A stretch of 50,829 bases of DNA, taken from NCBI GenBank assembly GCA_964506185.1, contig CAZDKL010000008.1, positions 1 through 50,829 on the forward strand, written 5' to 3'. The stretch comes from UBA2144 sp964506185 (lineage in GTDB: Bacteria > Patescibacteriota > Gracilibacteria > Peribacterales > Peribacteraceae). Within the stretch, counting starts at the first letter, position 1; each line of letters begins with the position of its first letter. The notes beneath the pieces were generated by a model. The model searched no databases. It was not told where the DNA came from and saw nothing but the letters and a program-made list of their open reading frames with translations. This document shows, in pieces, positions 1 to 8,990 of the stretch. Position numbers and translations under genes: made by a program.

Positions 1-81
1 GAGTTTTTGAAAGGTGAATAATCAGTTTTCAGCCCAGAAAATTGTCCACTTCGCCAATATTTTGACCTTTTTTTGTTTCAA

Positions 82-109
82 AAAGGACCACCATTTCTGG
101 TGATCCTTT
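82..109 (-). terminator. Rho-independent terminator
   Basis: A 12-bp stem with one mismatch closes a TTTC/GAAA tetraloop, and on the minus strand it is followed by a run of T. It lies about 20 bp after the stop codon of the minus-strand gene ending at 130. Nothing else was recognised in bases 1-81. Confidence 0.75.
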
Positions 110-129
110 ATCTTTCTTATTAGTACTTT

Positions 130-654
130 CTAGTTATTCTTCATTTCTTCTAGAAGATTCCTATCTCTACCGTTCACATTGTAGAAATAACCGCTGCCTC
201 CTCGGATATCTCTTCGAGTTGGGCGATCGTATGCTCCTGCAGCACCAGTTTGAATCAATGCAGGTGGCAAAGAGGATCCTTCGAGCATCCTTCTGTAGTA
301 ACGGGTATTTGGCCTAAGGGCACGGTATCTATCTGTACCAAGCTTGGGTACTCGTCGCCTGTTTCTTCGTCCTTCATAAGCTCTTGTTGTTCTTTCAAGA
401 TAAGTATCTTGAGTAGCAGTGGTCACACTTGTTCCGCGATTGCGAACTGTGCGCTCCAAGAGAATAGGACGATCGCGATTATCGCGAATGTAGCGTCGAG
501 TTGGTTTTCTTACATCTCTCATAGACTTTATAGCTTCAACCTGCATTCTATTTGAAGGCCTGACAAATCCGCTGGAAGGCATGTATGCAAACGCTGGAGC
601 AATAATCCCGAAGGCAGAGACTAGGGAGATGACTGATACGATTGACTTTTTCAT
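130..654 (-). CDS. secreted arginine-rich hypothetical protein (174 aa)
   Basis: Function unknown. The first 23 residues form a clear Sec signal peptide: MKK, a hydrophobic stretch, and an APAFA cleavage site before YMPSSGF. The mature part is very basic and rich in Arg, Tyr, Asn and Thr, with many RR, RRR and TRR pairs and almost no hydrophobic core, so it may be extended or bind a negatively charged cell-surface polymer; that is inference. No Cys is present and no domain is recognised. The gene appears to be a single transcription unit with its own terminator downstream and about 300 bp of AT-rich non-coding DNA upstream. The plus-strand reading frame in the same region is a shadow. Confidence 0.75.
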   Translation of the reverse strand: MKKSIVSVISLVSAFGIIAPAFAYMPSSGFVRPSNRMQVEAIKSMRDVRKPTRRYIRDNRDRPILLERTVRNRGTSVTTATQDTYLERTTRAYEGRRNRRRVPKLGTDRYRALRPNTRYYRRMLEGSSLPPALIQTGAAGAYDRPTRRDIRGGSGYFYNVNGRDRNLLEEMKNN

Positions 655-904
655 GGGTGGAAAGAGGTTACAAAATACAGAGGTAGCCTATGGTGGCGTA
701 AAAGTGAAAGCAATGCAAATGTATTTTCTGAATACAGATTGTATACAAGGTTAGACTTTGATGATGCACAAGCCAAAATTGTCATAATAACAATATTAAC
801 CATAGATTCTCACACAATAACAATCGTAAAAGATCAATTAAATAATATTAGGTTTTGAGGGTCATAAAACTAATATTTCTGAATTCTAGAGAATTAACAC
901 CAGT
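655..904. other. AT-rich intergenic region
   Basis: About 250 bp with no convincing open frame. It should hold the promoter of the secreted protein starting at 654. A short palindrome TTGTATACAA is present near 735-746, but no clear -35/-10 pair could be fixed by eye. Confidence 0.4.
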
Positions 905-957
905 CGCGGGTCGCGAGTCATGAGTCTCACGACCCGTGACATGTGACTCGTGACTCC
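905..957. repeat. quasi-palindrome built of GTGACTC-like words
   Basis: The stretch is made of repeated seven-to-eight-base words (variants of GTGACTC, CGAGTCA, CACGACC) whose two halves are roughly complementary, so it can fold into a long imperfect hairpin. A close relative lies at 42604-42657. It sits directly after the stop codon of the minus-strand gene at 965-1360 and may terminate that transcript. Confidence 0.65.
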
Positions 958-964
958 CAAAATT

Positions 965-1360
965 CTATTTTCTTCTACTTTTCTTCACTGCCTTTTTCGC
1001 TTTCTTCGCACCTTTCTTCGCCACCTTCTTGGCTTTTGTTGCCCCCTTCTTTGCTGCCTTTTTTGCCTTACATGATCCTTTGCAAACCAGTGCATCCATT
1101 TCTACCTTTGCTTCGGATACTTTTTTCTTTGCAAAGCTCTTCGCCTTGCCCACGTTTTTTTGCACATCTTCACTCGCAACAAAATCCTGAACCTGCTTTG
1201 CAATCTTCTTTCCATCTTTCTGCAAATGTTTTCCAAGAAGCTTGGCTGCTTCTTCTGCATCCTTCGCATTAGCTAGCTGATCGCGAAGCTTTTTGTTGTG
1301 GAGCAAGTACCCTGCCATTGCTCCGCCTAACGTGCCTACGAGTAGTGAGAATCTTTTCAT
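965..1360 (-). CDS. YtxH-like protein with histone H1-like Lys/Ala tail (131 aa)
   Basis: The N-terminus (residues 4-20) is a glycine-rich hydrophobic segment of the type found in YtxH-domain proteins, followed by amphipathic helix (about 25-85) rich in Lys and Glu. Residues 90-131 are almost entirely Lys, Ala and Val in repeated KKA/KKG/AKK units, as in bacterial histone H1-like proteins. A CKGSC motif lies near residue 93. The basic tail suggests nucleic-acid or polyanion binding next to the membrane; this is inference from composition. The start ATG at 1360 is the natural one because the hydrophobic segment begins right after it. It is transcribed alone. Confidence 0.7.
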   Translation of the reverse strand: MKRFSLLVGTLGGAMAGYLLHNKKLRDQLANAKDAEEAAKLLGKHLQKDGKKIAKQVQDFVASEDVQKNVGKAKSFAKKKVSEAKVEMDALVCKGSCKAKKAAKKGATKAKKVAKKGAKKAKKAVKKSRRK

Positions 1361-1466
1361 ATATTGATTGGGAAAGTGGTATACATTATAAGGAAGTGGA
1401 TAATGAGATGCGAGAAATAAGACTTGCCTGATTTAAGAAGCCAATTGATTGATGATGATGGTTCCC

Positions 1467-1622
1467 GCCCCCCGGGGTGGGGTATGTGCTCAGGGTGGCG
1501 GGGCGGTTGTTAATAGTGGCACCTGAAAAAGTGTAGTCAATATCATCTCAAAAAAATCTTTTTGATGATTGGACTTTTCAGCTTAAACAAAACCTGCAAG
1601 ACGTTCCGCTTCGAAGCGGAAC
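1467..1622 (+). repeat. dispersed repeat R1, copy A
   Basis: First of four copies (others 21670-21824, 36134-36294, 40478-40616). Order of parts: a C-run/G-run block around CCCCGGGGTGGGG, a conserved CAGGGTGGCGGGGCGG block, an AT-rich middle with AAAAAATCTTTTTGATGA, and a perfect 20-bp palindrome at 1603-1622 reading GTTCCGCTTCGAAGCGGAAC. No coding frame. It fills most of the 296-bp gap between proS and the YtxH-like gene. Confidence 0.8.
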
Positions 1623-1656
1623 GCAAAGGATAGTTGACACTAATTATGTGATTAAT

Positions 1657-3048
1657 CTAATAGGCTTTTGCAAACAGCCCCATTCCCTTTTTATCCCCCT
1701 CCCCAACCAATCTAACGGTTGCCTTGGTTTTGGATTGAATCTGATTCGCCGATTTTATATCTCCTTCTTCCCATGGAGCCCATACAAATCCTCCTTTTTC
1801 ATCCAAAATCTTTTGAAGATCTTCCATAGACTTGGCCTCGTGAGTATTGTCTTCCACAAACTTCTGTGCCTGTTCAAATAATCCTTTTTGAACTGAGTCG
1901 AGGATAGATTTTGCTTTTTTCTTATCAAAATCTTTGCTTTTAATCATCTCCTTTGCGCCAGTGTCGCGCCTGACTATTACAACTTGATCCTTTTCTAGAT
2001 CCTTGGGACCCACTTCAACTCTAATTGGAACTCCTTTTACTTCCCATTCATTGAACTTAAACCCAGGCGACTTCTCTTCTCGATCATCTAATTTAACTCT
2101 AATGTCTTTCAAAGACTTAACCAAATCTTTGCATGCACTTATAACATTCTCCTTCTCCTCATCTGACTTATATATTGGAACTATGGCAATCTGAATTGGA
2201 GCAATTGACGGAGGTATTCGCATTCCCTTCTCGTCTCCATGTACCACAATCAAAGTGCCAATCAAACGAGTTGATACTCCCCAACTTGTCATCCAAGGTC
2301 TTTGTTCTTTCTCTTTTTCATCCAGATAACTTACATCGTAAGCCTCGGAAAAACCTTGTCCCAGATTATGTGATGTCCCTGCTTGAATTGCCTTACCATC
2401 TTTTGCAAGAGCTTCGGTCGCAAGTGTATAAAGAGCACCAGCAAATTTATCATGATCCGGTTTCATGCCCGTTAGAACTGGAATCGCGAGAGCTTCACGG
2501 TCAAAATCTGAGTACATCTTTAGAATATCCTCGGCCATCTCGTCCGCACCTTCTTTAGAAGCATGTGCTGTGTGCCCTTCTTGCCACAAGAATTCCAAAG
2601 TTCTCAGAAATGGTCGAGTACGCATCTCCCACCTGACTATGTTTGCCCACTGATTTATTTTTAGAGGAAGATCGCGATGCGAGTGTATCCACTTCGCAAA
2701 AGTCGCATAGATAATTGTTTCTGATGTGGGACGAACATATAGTTTTTCTGCAAGTTCCTTTCCTCCTCCGTGAGTTACAACTGCACACTCGGGTGCAAAA
2801 CCTTCAACATGCTCCGCTTCCTTAGCCATCAATGATTCTGGAATGAATAGCGGAAAGTAAACATTATCAACTCCTCTCGCTTTTATCCTTGCATCCATAT
2901 CTTTCTGCATATTCTCCCAAAGTGCATATCCGTAAGGCTTAAACACAATACAACCCCTTACTTCAGAGTTTTCAGCAAGATCAGCTCGCTCGATTACATC
3001 GAGATACCATTGTGGAAAATCCTTTTTTTGATCAGCAAGCTTTGGCAT
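1657..3048 (-). CDS. proS: prolyl-tRNA synthetase, short eukaryote/archaeal-like form
   Basis: Class II aminoacyl-tRNA synthetase charging tRNA-Pro in the cytoplasm. Visible class II motifs: the FKPYGYALWENMQ region, motif 2 around NQWANIVRWEMRTRPFLRT with the substrate residues of LWQEGHTAH, a TSHNLGQGFS segment and motif 3 ending HGDEKGMRIPP. An anticodon-binding domain follows (IAPIQIAIVPI onward), then a C-terminal domain ending in AKAY with a terminal Tyr, as in the ProS type that lacks the large INS editing insertion of E. coli ProS. At 463 aa it fits that short family. I chose ATG 3048 (MPKLADQ); the longer frame needs a TTG at 3054. It lies 12 bp after the PAP2-type gene and is probably cotranscribed with it. 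Confidence 0.95.
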   Translation of the reverse strand: MPKLADQKKDFPQWYLDVIERADLAENSEVRGCIVFKPYGYALWENMQKDMDARIKARGVDNVYFPLFIPESLMAKEAEHVEGFAPECAVVTHGGGKELAEKLYVRPTSETIIYATFAKWIHSHRDLPLKINQWANIVRWEMRTRPFLRTLEFLWQEGHTAHASKEGADEMAEDILKMYSDFDREALAIPVLTGMKPDHDKFAGALYTLATEALAKDGKAIQAGTSHNLGQGFSEAYDVSYLDEKEKEQRPWMTSWGVSTRLIGTLIVVHGDEKGMRIPPSIAPIQIAIVPIYKSDEEKENVISACKDLVKSLKDIRVKLDDREEKSPGFKFNEWEVKGVPIRVEVGPKDLEKDQVVIVRRDTGAKEMIKSKDFDKKKAKSILDSVQKGLFEQAQKFVEDNTHEAKSMEDLQKILDEKGGFVWAPWEEGDIKSANQIQSKTKATVRLVGEGDKKGMGLFAKAY

Positions 3049-3060
3049 ACGCAAACTTTA

Positions 3061-3489
3061 CTAGCTTAGCGCTATGCCCACAAGTGTTACAGTGCCTCCA
3101 AAGGCTATTCCGACAGCAACCTCCCACAATGTGTGTCCCACTTCATCGGAAAACTTGTGTATTTGCTGAATTAAATTAAGCGCTTTCGCATGCTTGCTGA
3201 CAGTTCCTCGAACAGCAATGGCATCGTACCAAACGATTCCGGAAAAGACCGCAGCAAGAGCAAAATCAACTGATTCCAACCCTGATTCTCTGCCTACTAC
3301 TATTAGGAGAGAGGTTACGAAAGCTGAATGAGAGCTTGGCATGCCACCCTGCCTAAAAAACAGGCGCTCACCGGACCCTTCGCGAACTCTGTTTATTACC
3401 TTTACAGCTTCTGATAGCAGAAGAACTGCAATAGGAATAAGAAATGGATATGTACTTAAAAGGTTTTGTATATATTGCATGCAGAGCAT
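3061..3489 (-). CDS. divergent PAP2 family membrane protein (DUF212)
   Basis: A small integral membrane protein of the divergent-PAP2 (YuiD/DUF212) family, related to acid phosphatases and vanadium haloperoxidases. The signature GGMPSSHSAFV lies near residues 48-58 and a second conserved part KHAKALN..... IQQIHKFSDEVGHT near residues 100-118, matching the catalytic-type motifs of the family. Three to four hydrophobic helices are visible (12-30, 58-66, 72-90, 122-140). The usual family length is about 140-160 aa. Substrate is not known; a lipid phosphate is the common guess. It starts four bases after the nuclease gene stop and continues into proS, so the three genes look like one operon. Confidence 0.88.
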   Translation of the reverse strand: MLCMQYIQNLLSTYPFLIPIAVLLLSEAVKVINRVREGSGERLFFRQGGMPSSHSAFVTSLLIVVGRESGLESVDFALAAVFSGIVWYDAIAVRGTVSKHAKALNLIQQIHKFSDEVGHTLWEVAVGIAFGGTVTLVGIALS

Positions 3490-3493
3490 TGTA

Positions 3494-4282
3494 TCAAACA
3501 GCAGCTACATCACAAATTCCATTGTAATGACACCTCTTACAAGCCGAAGCAGATGGACGAGGCTTGAACTCTCCCTCCTTTATATATGTTTTGACTGAAG
3601 AGATCTGCTTGATGGCATCCTTGAGTTGTGATTCTGACCTCTCGGTCCTGATTTCTGTTACTGAGTCCTCATTTAAGTAAAGCATGACTAATTCTGATGG
3701 AAATTCTCCGTATAGTTCCTTAATTGCCAGTGAATAAATTGAAAGTTGCAGATCTGCATCCACCTCTTCCTGAGTTCGAGGATTGGTAGTCTTATAATCA
3801 ATGACTTTGATGCCTTTTTCGATGCGATCAATTCTCCCGCCTATAAGTTCTCCTTCAATATTAATCTTAAAACTTGTTTCAACTCCCAAAACCTGACGTG
3901 GCTCTTCGCTCCACCATTTAAAAAACATTTTCATGACTTCTTCTCCCCTTTTCCTATGAAAATCGGCTTCGACTCGGCTCTCATAAGTATCGATTATAAA
4001 AGATTTATTCCATAAATCTTTTAAGCAATTAGCACTTAGCTTTTGGCTATTAGCTTCTTTTTTTTGACCAAACATAGCCAATTGCGAATCTGCCAATTGC
4101 CAATTGCTGTTCGATTCAGCATTTTCTAATTCAAGTTCGCCCCATTTTTTAAGACAATTATGAACGCTCGAACCAAAGCTCTCCGCCTGACTAATTCCTC
4201 GCGAAAGTTTTTTTATACTTTGATACTCGTATTGCCTTGGACAAGCCAGATAGGTACGCAGTTGTGAGTAGCTGAGGGGCAC
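3494..4282 (-). CDS. PD-(D/E)XK superfamily nuclease (RecB/Cas4-like)
   Basis: A 262-aa protein with the features of RecB-type nucleases: N-terminal SYSQLRTYLACPRQYEY, typical of AddB/RecB/Cas4-like enzymes; a central catalytic region with GRIDRIEKGIKVIDYKT (the Asp of GRID and the D-x-K of IDYKT); a following QLSIYSLA helix; and a C-terminal cluster C-x2-C-x5-C in ACKRCHYNGICD. With the N-terminal Cys this could ligate a 4Fe-4S cluster, as in AddB and Cas4. It starts with GTG at 4282, 19 bp after the giant-protein gene, and no CRISPR array is present. A low-complexity Asn/Ser/Gln segment at about residues 56-86 comes from a repeat inside the gene (4025-4109). Confidence 0.85.
   Translation of the reverse strand: MPLSYSQLRTYLACPRQYEYQSIKKLSRGISQAESFGSSVHNCLKKWGELELENAESNSNWQLADSQLAMFGQKKEANSQKLSANCLKDLWNKSFIIDTYESRVEADFHRKRGEEVMKMFFKWWSEEPRQVLGVETSFKINIEGELIGGRIDRIEKGIKVIDYKTTNPRTQEEVDADLQLSIYSLAIKELYGEFPSELVMLYLNEDSVTEIRTERSESQLKDAIKQISSVKTYIKEGEFKPRPSASACKRCHYNGICDVAAV
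4025..4109. repeat. word repeat inside the nuclease coding sequence
   Basis: Words such as CAATTAGC, CTATTAGC, GCCAATTGC and CAATTGC recur here with partial inverted symmetry, like the intergenic hairpin at 22324-22428 (words CTAATCTG and CAATCTG). It lies fully in frame in the nuclease gene and encodes a polar low-complexity insert rich in Asn, Ser, Gln and Ala between the N-terminal motif and the catalytic core. Confidence 0.6.
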
Positions 4283-4301
4283 ATCCTAATTCTACACCGA
4301 G

Positions 4302-7300
4302 TTACACCGCCCCCATAACCCCATGTACTGTAAGTGCATATGAATCCTTTCCGATTTCGATATATTTCTTGCCTCTTCCGTTATAGATCTCCTCGGTTGC
4401 AATATCATTTGGCTTTCCTTTGAAAGCATTAAGGAACTCGCCTCGTATCTGATTGTAACTTGATGCTTTCCATGATCCAGCATCTATTTTGCCAGCAACC
4501 TTTCGAACACGCTCCGCAAAGACACCTCGTGCAGCTTGCCTGTAATCTTCATCACTTGCCCATCTGCGCCAGCCCGTCCAGCTACACACATTTGAATAGT
4601 TTGTAGAAATAACTTTCTTCTCACACAACGCCATCTCATGCGATACGGAATTCAACATATGGTAAACAGCAGTCACTTTGAACTCTTCTGGGCTTGCTTT
4701 GGCAAGAGTATCCAGTTCTGCTTTGACCAAGCTTTCACGTTCCACAAGCTCCTTGTCAATCATCTCATCTGCTTTTGCATCATCGGCAAGGGGAAATGGT
4801 TTGGCACTTTCCGGGTCAAGCATCTCCCTGCGCCATTCTGCAACATATAAACGAGCGTATGCTTCCGCTCTTCTCATAGTTTCAGCATCTTTAAGATCAA
4901 ACGTCTTATTTGTCTTCTCTCTTATGTATCTGGATGCAGCCGAAACATACATTCTTACCTGATCTTCATTTAATGTTTTCAAACGTCTTTCGATCATTTC
5001 GTTTGCTTTATCATCGCTTTCACATTTCTCAACATCTTCAAGTGTTTTGTCATCCAAAAACATAGGAGAAACCGGTTCACATTGAGCTGCTGCGGACTGA
5101 GCAAAATAAGCACTATATGCTTCCCACCTTGCAACAGAGTTTGCAGTCATAAATGATTCTTTCATTCCTCCAAGGTGCTTCAAGATTGGAAGATTGTTAT
5201 CTGGAATCAAAAAAGAAACTAAATGCGGATTGGCAGCTACAGCCTGTCCTACTGTCGCATACTTACCGGACTTCGACCTGCCAACCTCATTTAAGCAAGC
5301 ACCGGCAGAATAGCCCTGCAGATCGCTCTCATCCTGCAAAATATAACGGGTTGAATCTTCGATAGATGACCTCAAAGCATCTGCAGCTTCGCTTGTCGCG
5401 ATGATCGCATATCCCCCAATCATAACAGGCGGAAATGGAATCAGAGTACAAACTGATCCAACGACATTAGCCCCCATTCGAATGTGTTGTGACGACATCT
5501 CGCGTTCGATTTGTCTTCGTTTCATCGGATCTTTTTCATTCTTCAACATTTCCTCCAGCTGAGGCTTAAGAGCCTTGTAGTAAAACACGTACTCACCTCC
5601 GGTGAGACCGATTGCACCAACAGGACCCAATACCCTGCCAACTTTTCCTATTCTTCCGAGGCGCATAAGTTGGGTTAACCTGTTAAGTCTTGCTATACGA
5701 GCAAGATTGGCAGCTTGACCAAGAACAGCTCTTCCCGCAGCTGCAGTTCGCGGAAGCATTCGGCCAGCAAAATGCGGGATGCTTTCAAAGTTTCTCATCA
5801 TAACTTTAGCTCTGCCATAAAGCAATTTACCATCAACACCCTGTCCGTATCTTAAATGCAATAGCTCCCTGTTTAACTTCTCTATTATCGCCCTTCTCAA
5901 AAACTCTTTTGTGATCGGCGCTCCTTTTGCACGGGTAATCTTTAGTTTGTCAGCCACCCATGCCAGATTCTCTCCCCTTTCAACATATGCAATCAGCTCC
6001 GGTCGAATTTTTGCACTTCCAAATACGGTGTTGAGTTCTCTCACCATTCTATATCTTCCAATACGTTGTTTTAGAGAGTTCCCACTCGCAAACATTTTTG
6101 CTGCCAGCTTTACATCTCTTGCTCCGTGTAAAGCTGCTGTTGCAGTTGATACCTGTCCATGAGCTGGTATAGCCCGAACACCAATACGACTGAGTGTACC
6201 CTTGGCACTGCTTACTGCACCGCTCCAACTTCTCATGTTAAAAGTTTTTGGTCCACCCACTGCAACCCTCTTGATCCAAGACAAGCACTCAACGTTAAGT
6301 GAAAAGGCAAGTGAATTAACTGCGCCCGCAGAAACTGTACCCCAGAACTTGGGACCCGCTCCGCGTTCTCCAGCTGCAAGATCTTTGACTCTATCAGCGA
6401 TATCTATTGGTACAACATAATATTTCTTTATGTTATCTAGATCCAAAAATCCTTGATGTGGCTTGTCGAACTCGAAACAATACATAAAGTTTCCGACAAT
6501 CATTCCAAGACCCTTGCTGCCCATGAGCATGCCAACTTTATCTAAACCGCTTTGCTGAAGCTTGCGTATTTCCTCTAAACCTTTTCCAAGAAAACGTGTA
6601 AACGAGCCTTGATTCAAGTAAACATCATCTGATTTATCAATAAATTCGTCTTTATCCGCAATCGATGGATCAACACATAAATCGTATTCCAGGCTATCGC
6701 TTTTCCAGCTAACCATTCCATCAGTAATGGTAACTTCAATTTTTGGATCCACATTTCCAAGAGCTTCCTTAAGCCCCTCAAAAGACTGCATTAGTTCATC
6801 ATTCTCTGATAGCTCTTCACAACCGCGATTCCTATATAAATTATAGAATACTCCAACAGCAGATAACGCAGCTTCTAAAGCTGGGGCACCTTCCCCCGAG
6901 CCCGTACTATCATCTTCAAGTCTGAATTGTAATTCCTGTTCGAGTTTATCTATTCCTGCAAGGTTATTCTGGATAGCGCTTTCTTCCTCTGTAAGACCAA
7001 AGGCTTCTACACCTTTGTCAACCAGCACTTCAACCAAATCACTGGTCTGACTCGCAGCCCATTCGCCGGCATCATCTGTGATATTTCCAATAGTATTCAT
7101 GTGCTCCTTGATTGCCTCTATATGTTCAGCTCCAACTCCTTCCAATTCTCCAACCAAAATATCCTGATTCTTGCTGCAAGCAAGAGACAAAGCAGGAAGA
7201 TTCTCCGGCATAAAACCTTTTTTCTTTCTTGCACGAGCTACTGCATACAGAGCAGCAATCGGAGTACCAATCATAAATATCGAAAGCAAGGGATGCTTCC

Positions 7301-8561
7301 CTACAAATTTGGCTGCTGCCACCGCGAATTTCCTGCCATACCTCATTGTTAGCCCTGCCCCTTTTAACATAACTCTTGTAATTCCGGCTTTATGCAAAAT
7401 CATTGCAATAACCGCGCACTCACCCCAGTGTTCTAACAGATATCTGGAGACACGCTTAAGCATTGTCTCTGTGTTCTGTTCATAATTGCGCAAAGCAACA
7501 GCCATTGTTGCGTACCTAATACCTTCTACTTCCTTATACTCATACTTTTCATCCATGTGCTTCATAAATCTCTCATAATCCTTATTATTTTCTCCGGGCG
7601 CTAAACCGAATATGGCACGAATACTATTCTTTTCAGCTTCATCTAATCCATCATCCTTGGCCCTACTATAAATCTTATCTGCTTTGTCGTATTCATCTTT
7701 AGTAAGACTAAATTCCTCTGCCAGCTTATCCATATCATCCTTATTCCATGGCAACCAGCCTGTAACCTTATCCCAAGCCTCACCGGCCTTTTTCTTTGCT
7801 TTATCAATTCCTTCACCAACTTTCTTCCTAGCAGTTGCAACCGCACTCTCAACCTTATCCGCATACATTCCAAGCCCCACAAGACAGGCGCCTCCTACCA
7901 ACAAGCCGGCTAAGATTCCCGTACGTGCACCGGCACTCTTTCCTTTACTTGCTGAAGTTGCAAGCCATGCAACAAGTAGAGTGCCACCTATTGTAATGGC
8001 GTAACCAAGTGCGCGCTTTTTTTCCGGAGACCAATTCTTTGTACCCGGCATTACCCCGCCAACCTTTTCTGCTAGAGCATTCGCCCTGCCCACAAAACCT
8101 TCGGGCTTTTCTTCTTCTTTCTTAGCTTCCTCCTTGGCCTTAGCGTCGGGAGATGCCGCTGCTTCTTTCTGAGCATCCGGACTTGCATTCGCTGCATCTT
8201 CCTCCGCTGGCGGTGCCTGCTCCGGTTGCTGCGGCACCTTGGGTACTATCGATTCTCTTGTTTCATCAACTTGCTGCCTGAGTGCATCCAAAGATCCTTC
8301 ACTTGCCTTTTTGGAGAGCTCAGTCAATTTATCGTAAACTTCCTTAAGGGCAGGTGTTTCCATACTCTCCTTAGCTGAATCAACATTTGCACGAACTTTT
8401 TGAAAGTCCTCCTGTGCTTTTTCTTCATCGCCCATGTCTACCAGCATAGAAACTGCAACAATTTGATTTGTGATCTCGACAGCATTTGTAGGCCCGCCCT
8501 GCAGGTAGATCAGACGTCGTTCTTTGGAAGTAAAATTTTGGTGTTTGTGTAAGTAAAACAT
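4302..8561 (-). CDS. giant multi-domain membrane protein Z3 (1419 aa), unknown function
   Basis: Not recognised as any known family. Helical N-terminal region (25-105), Pro/Ala/Glu/Lys linker (108-155), two adjacent hydrophobic segments (about 185-202 and 213-233, the second with GLLVGGACLVG), amphipathic Lys-rich helix (236-262), further hydrophobic helices near 380-395 and 423-443, a conserved ENLPALS....ELEGVGAE block (453-480), and another hydrophobic pair in the C-terminal half. There is no signal peptide, so the N-terminus is probably cytoplasmic. Residues 1 to about 870 are plainly homologous to the same part of Z1 (13539-18623); the C-terminal part differs. It starts four bases after the Y' stop. 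ATG 8561 is supported because the same bases surround the Z1 start. Confidence 0.8.
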   Translation of the reverse strand: MFYLHKHQNFTSKERRLIYLQGGPTNAVEITNQIVAVSMLVDMGDEEKAQEDFQKVRANVDSAKESMETPALKEVYDKLTELSKKASEGSLDALRQQVDETRESIVPKVPQQPEQAPPAEEDAANASPDAQKEAAASPDAKAKEEAKKEEEKPEGFVGRANALAEKVGGVMPGTKNWSPEKKRALGYAITIGGTLLVAWLATSASKGKSAGARTGILAGLLVGGACLVGLGMYADKVESAVATARKKVGEGIDKAKKKAGEAWDKVTGWLPWNKDDMDKLAEEFSLTKDEYDKADKIYSRAKDDGLDEAEKNSIRAIFGLAPGENNKDYERFMKHMDEKYEYKEVEGIRYATMAVALRNYEQNTETMLKRVSRYLLEHWGECAVIAMILHKAGITRVMLKGAGLTMRYGRKFAVAAAKFVGKHPLLSIFMIGTPIAALYAVARARKKKGFMPENLPALSLACSKNQDILVGELEGVGAEHIEAIKEHMNTIGNITDDAGEWAASQTSDLVEVLVDKGVEAFGLTEEESAIQNNLAGIDKLEQELQFRLEDDSTGSGEGAPALEAALSAVGVFYNLYRNRGCEELSENDELMQSFEGLKEALGNVDPKIEVTITDGMVSWKSDSLEYDLCVDPSIADKDEFIDKSDDVYLNQGSFTRFLGKGLEEIRKLQQSGLDKVGMLMGSKGLGMIVGNFMYCFEFDKPHQGFLDLDNIKKYYVVPIDIADRVKDLAAGERGAGPKFWGTVSAGAVNSLAFSLNVECLSWIKRVAVGGPKTFNMRSWSGAVSSAKGTLSRIGVRAIPAHGQVSTATAALHGARDVKLAAKMFASGNSLKQRIGRYRMVRELNTVFGSAKIRPELIAYVERGENLAWVADKLKITRAKGAPITKEFLRRAIIEKLNRELLHLRYGQGVDGKLLYGRAKVMMRNFESIPHFAGRMLPRTAAAGRAVLGQAANLARIARLNRLTQLMRLGRIGKVGRVLGPVGAIGLTGGEYVFYYKALKPQLEEMLKNEKDPMKRRQIEREMSSQHIRMGANVVGSVCTLIPFPPVMIGGYAIIATSEAADALRSSIEDSTRYILQDESDLQGYSAGACLNEVGRSKSGKYATVGQAVAANPHLVSFLIPDNNLPILKHLGGMKESFMTANSVARWEAYSAYFAQSAAAQCEPVSPMFLDDKTLEDVEKCESDDKANEMIERRLKTLNEDQVRMYVSAASRYIREKTNKTFDLKDAETMRRAEAYARLYVAEWRREMLDPESAKPFPLADDAKADEMIDKELVERESLVKAELDTLAKASPEEFKVTAVYHMLNSVSHEMALCEKKVISTNYSNVCSWTGWRRWASDEDYRQAARGVFAERVRKVAGKIDAGSWKASSYNQIRGEFLNAFKGKPNDIATEEIYNGRGKKYIEIGKDSYALTVHGVMGAV

Positions 8562-8564
8562 AGC

Positions 8565-8984
8565 TTAAGTTGTAGAAGGCAAAGGAGCACTACCACTACC
8601 TCTCTGCCAGCCGCGCTTTGCAGCTTGCCATCCCCCTCTGCAAAACCAGGTCACAAACTCAATTGTTTCTTGCGTAAACTCATTGACCGGCCTTTTTACC
8701 ATACGCACAGCTCTTGCAGGCAAGCTTAATACACTGGCAAAAAATCCTCTGGTAGCTTCTTGTTCATGAGCAATTCTTCTCGTACTTTCGTAAATGCCTA
8801 AATATTCTGTAACTTGATTCCTTTCCTCTTCTGTCAGCTTTTTCATAATCACCGTCATTTCGTCCATATCCATCTTTCCATCCTGCCAAGCCCGCAATGC
8901 AGTTACTGCTTCCCTGAGGTTATCAGGAGGCTCCGGCATTTCTGCCGTAAGACGTTCAGTATTGGAATCTTCTTTTGGAGGCAT
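8565..8984 (-). CDS. Y' protein, 139 aa, paralogue of the 135-aa Y protein
   Basis: Unknown function. It shares with Y (18632-19039) the block AEMPEPPDNLREA near residue 14, a WQ.(G/N)KM..(D/E)EMT.IMKKL helix (33-51), EE(E/D)R.QV.EYLG.Y....R.AHEQEATR (52-80), LPARAVR and (V/T)(N/T)EFT.ETI (about 102-111), then a Trp/Arg-rich end. It is wholly helical by eye, without a strong membrane segment but with an amphipathic C-terminal part. It lies between the remnant of an X gene and Z3, exactly as Y lies between X and Z1, so a stable role with the giant proteins is likely. ATG at 8984 follows the X-remnant stop by six bases. Confidence 0.78.
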   Translation of the reverse strand: MPPKEDSNTERLTAEMPEPPDNLREAVTALRAWQDGKMDMDEMTVIMKKLTEEERNQVTEYLGIYESTRRIAHEQEATRGFFASVLSLPARAVRMVKRPVNEFTQETIEFVTWFCRGGWQAAKRGWQRGSGSAPLPSTT

Positions 8985-8990
8985 GTTTTT

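Noticed and set aside
943..1272. 109-aa plus-strand frame rich in Pro, Leu and Ser
   Set aside because: It is the shadow of the Lys/Ala-rich tail of the YtxH-like gene on the other strand.
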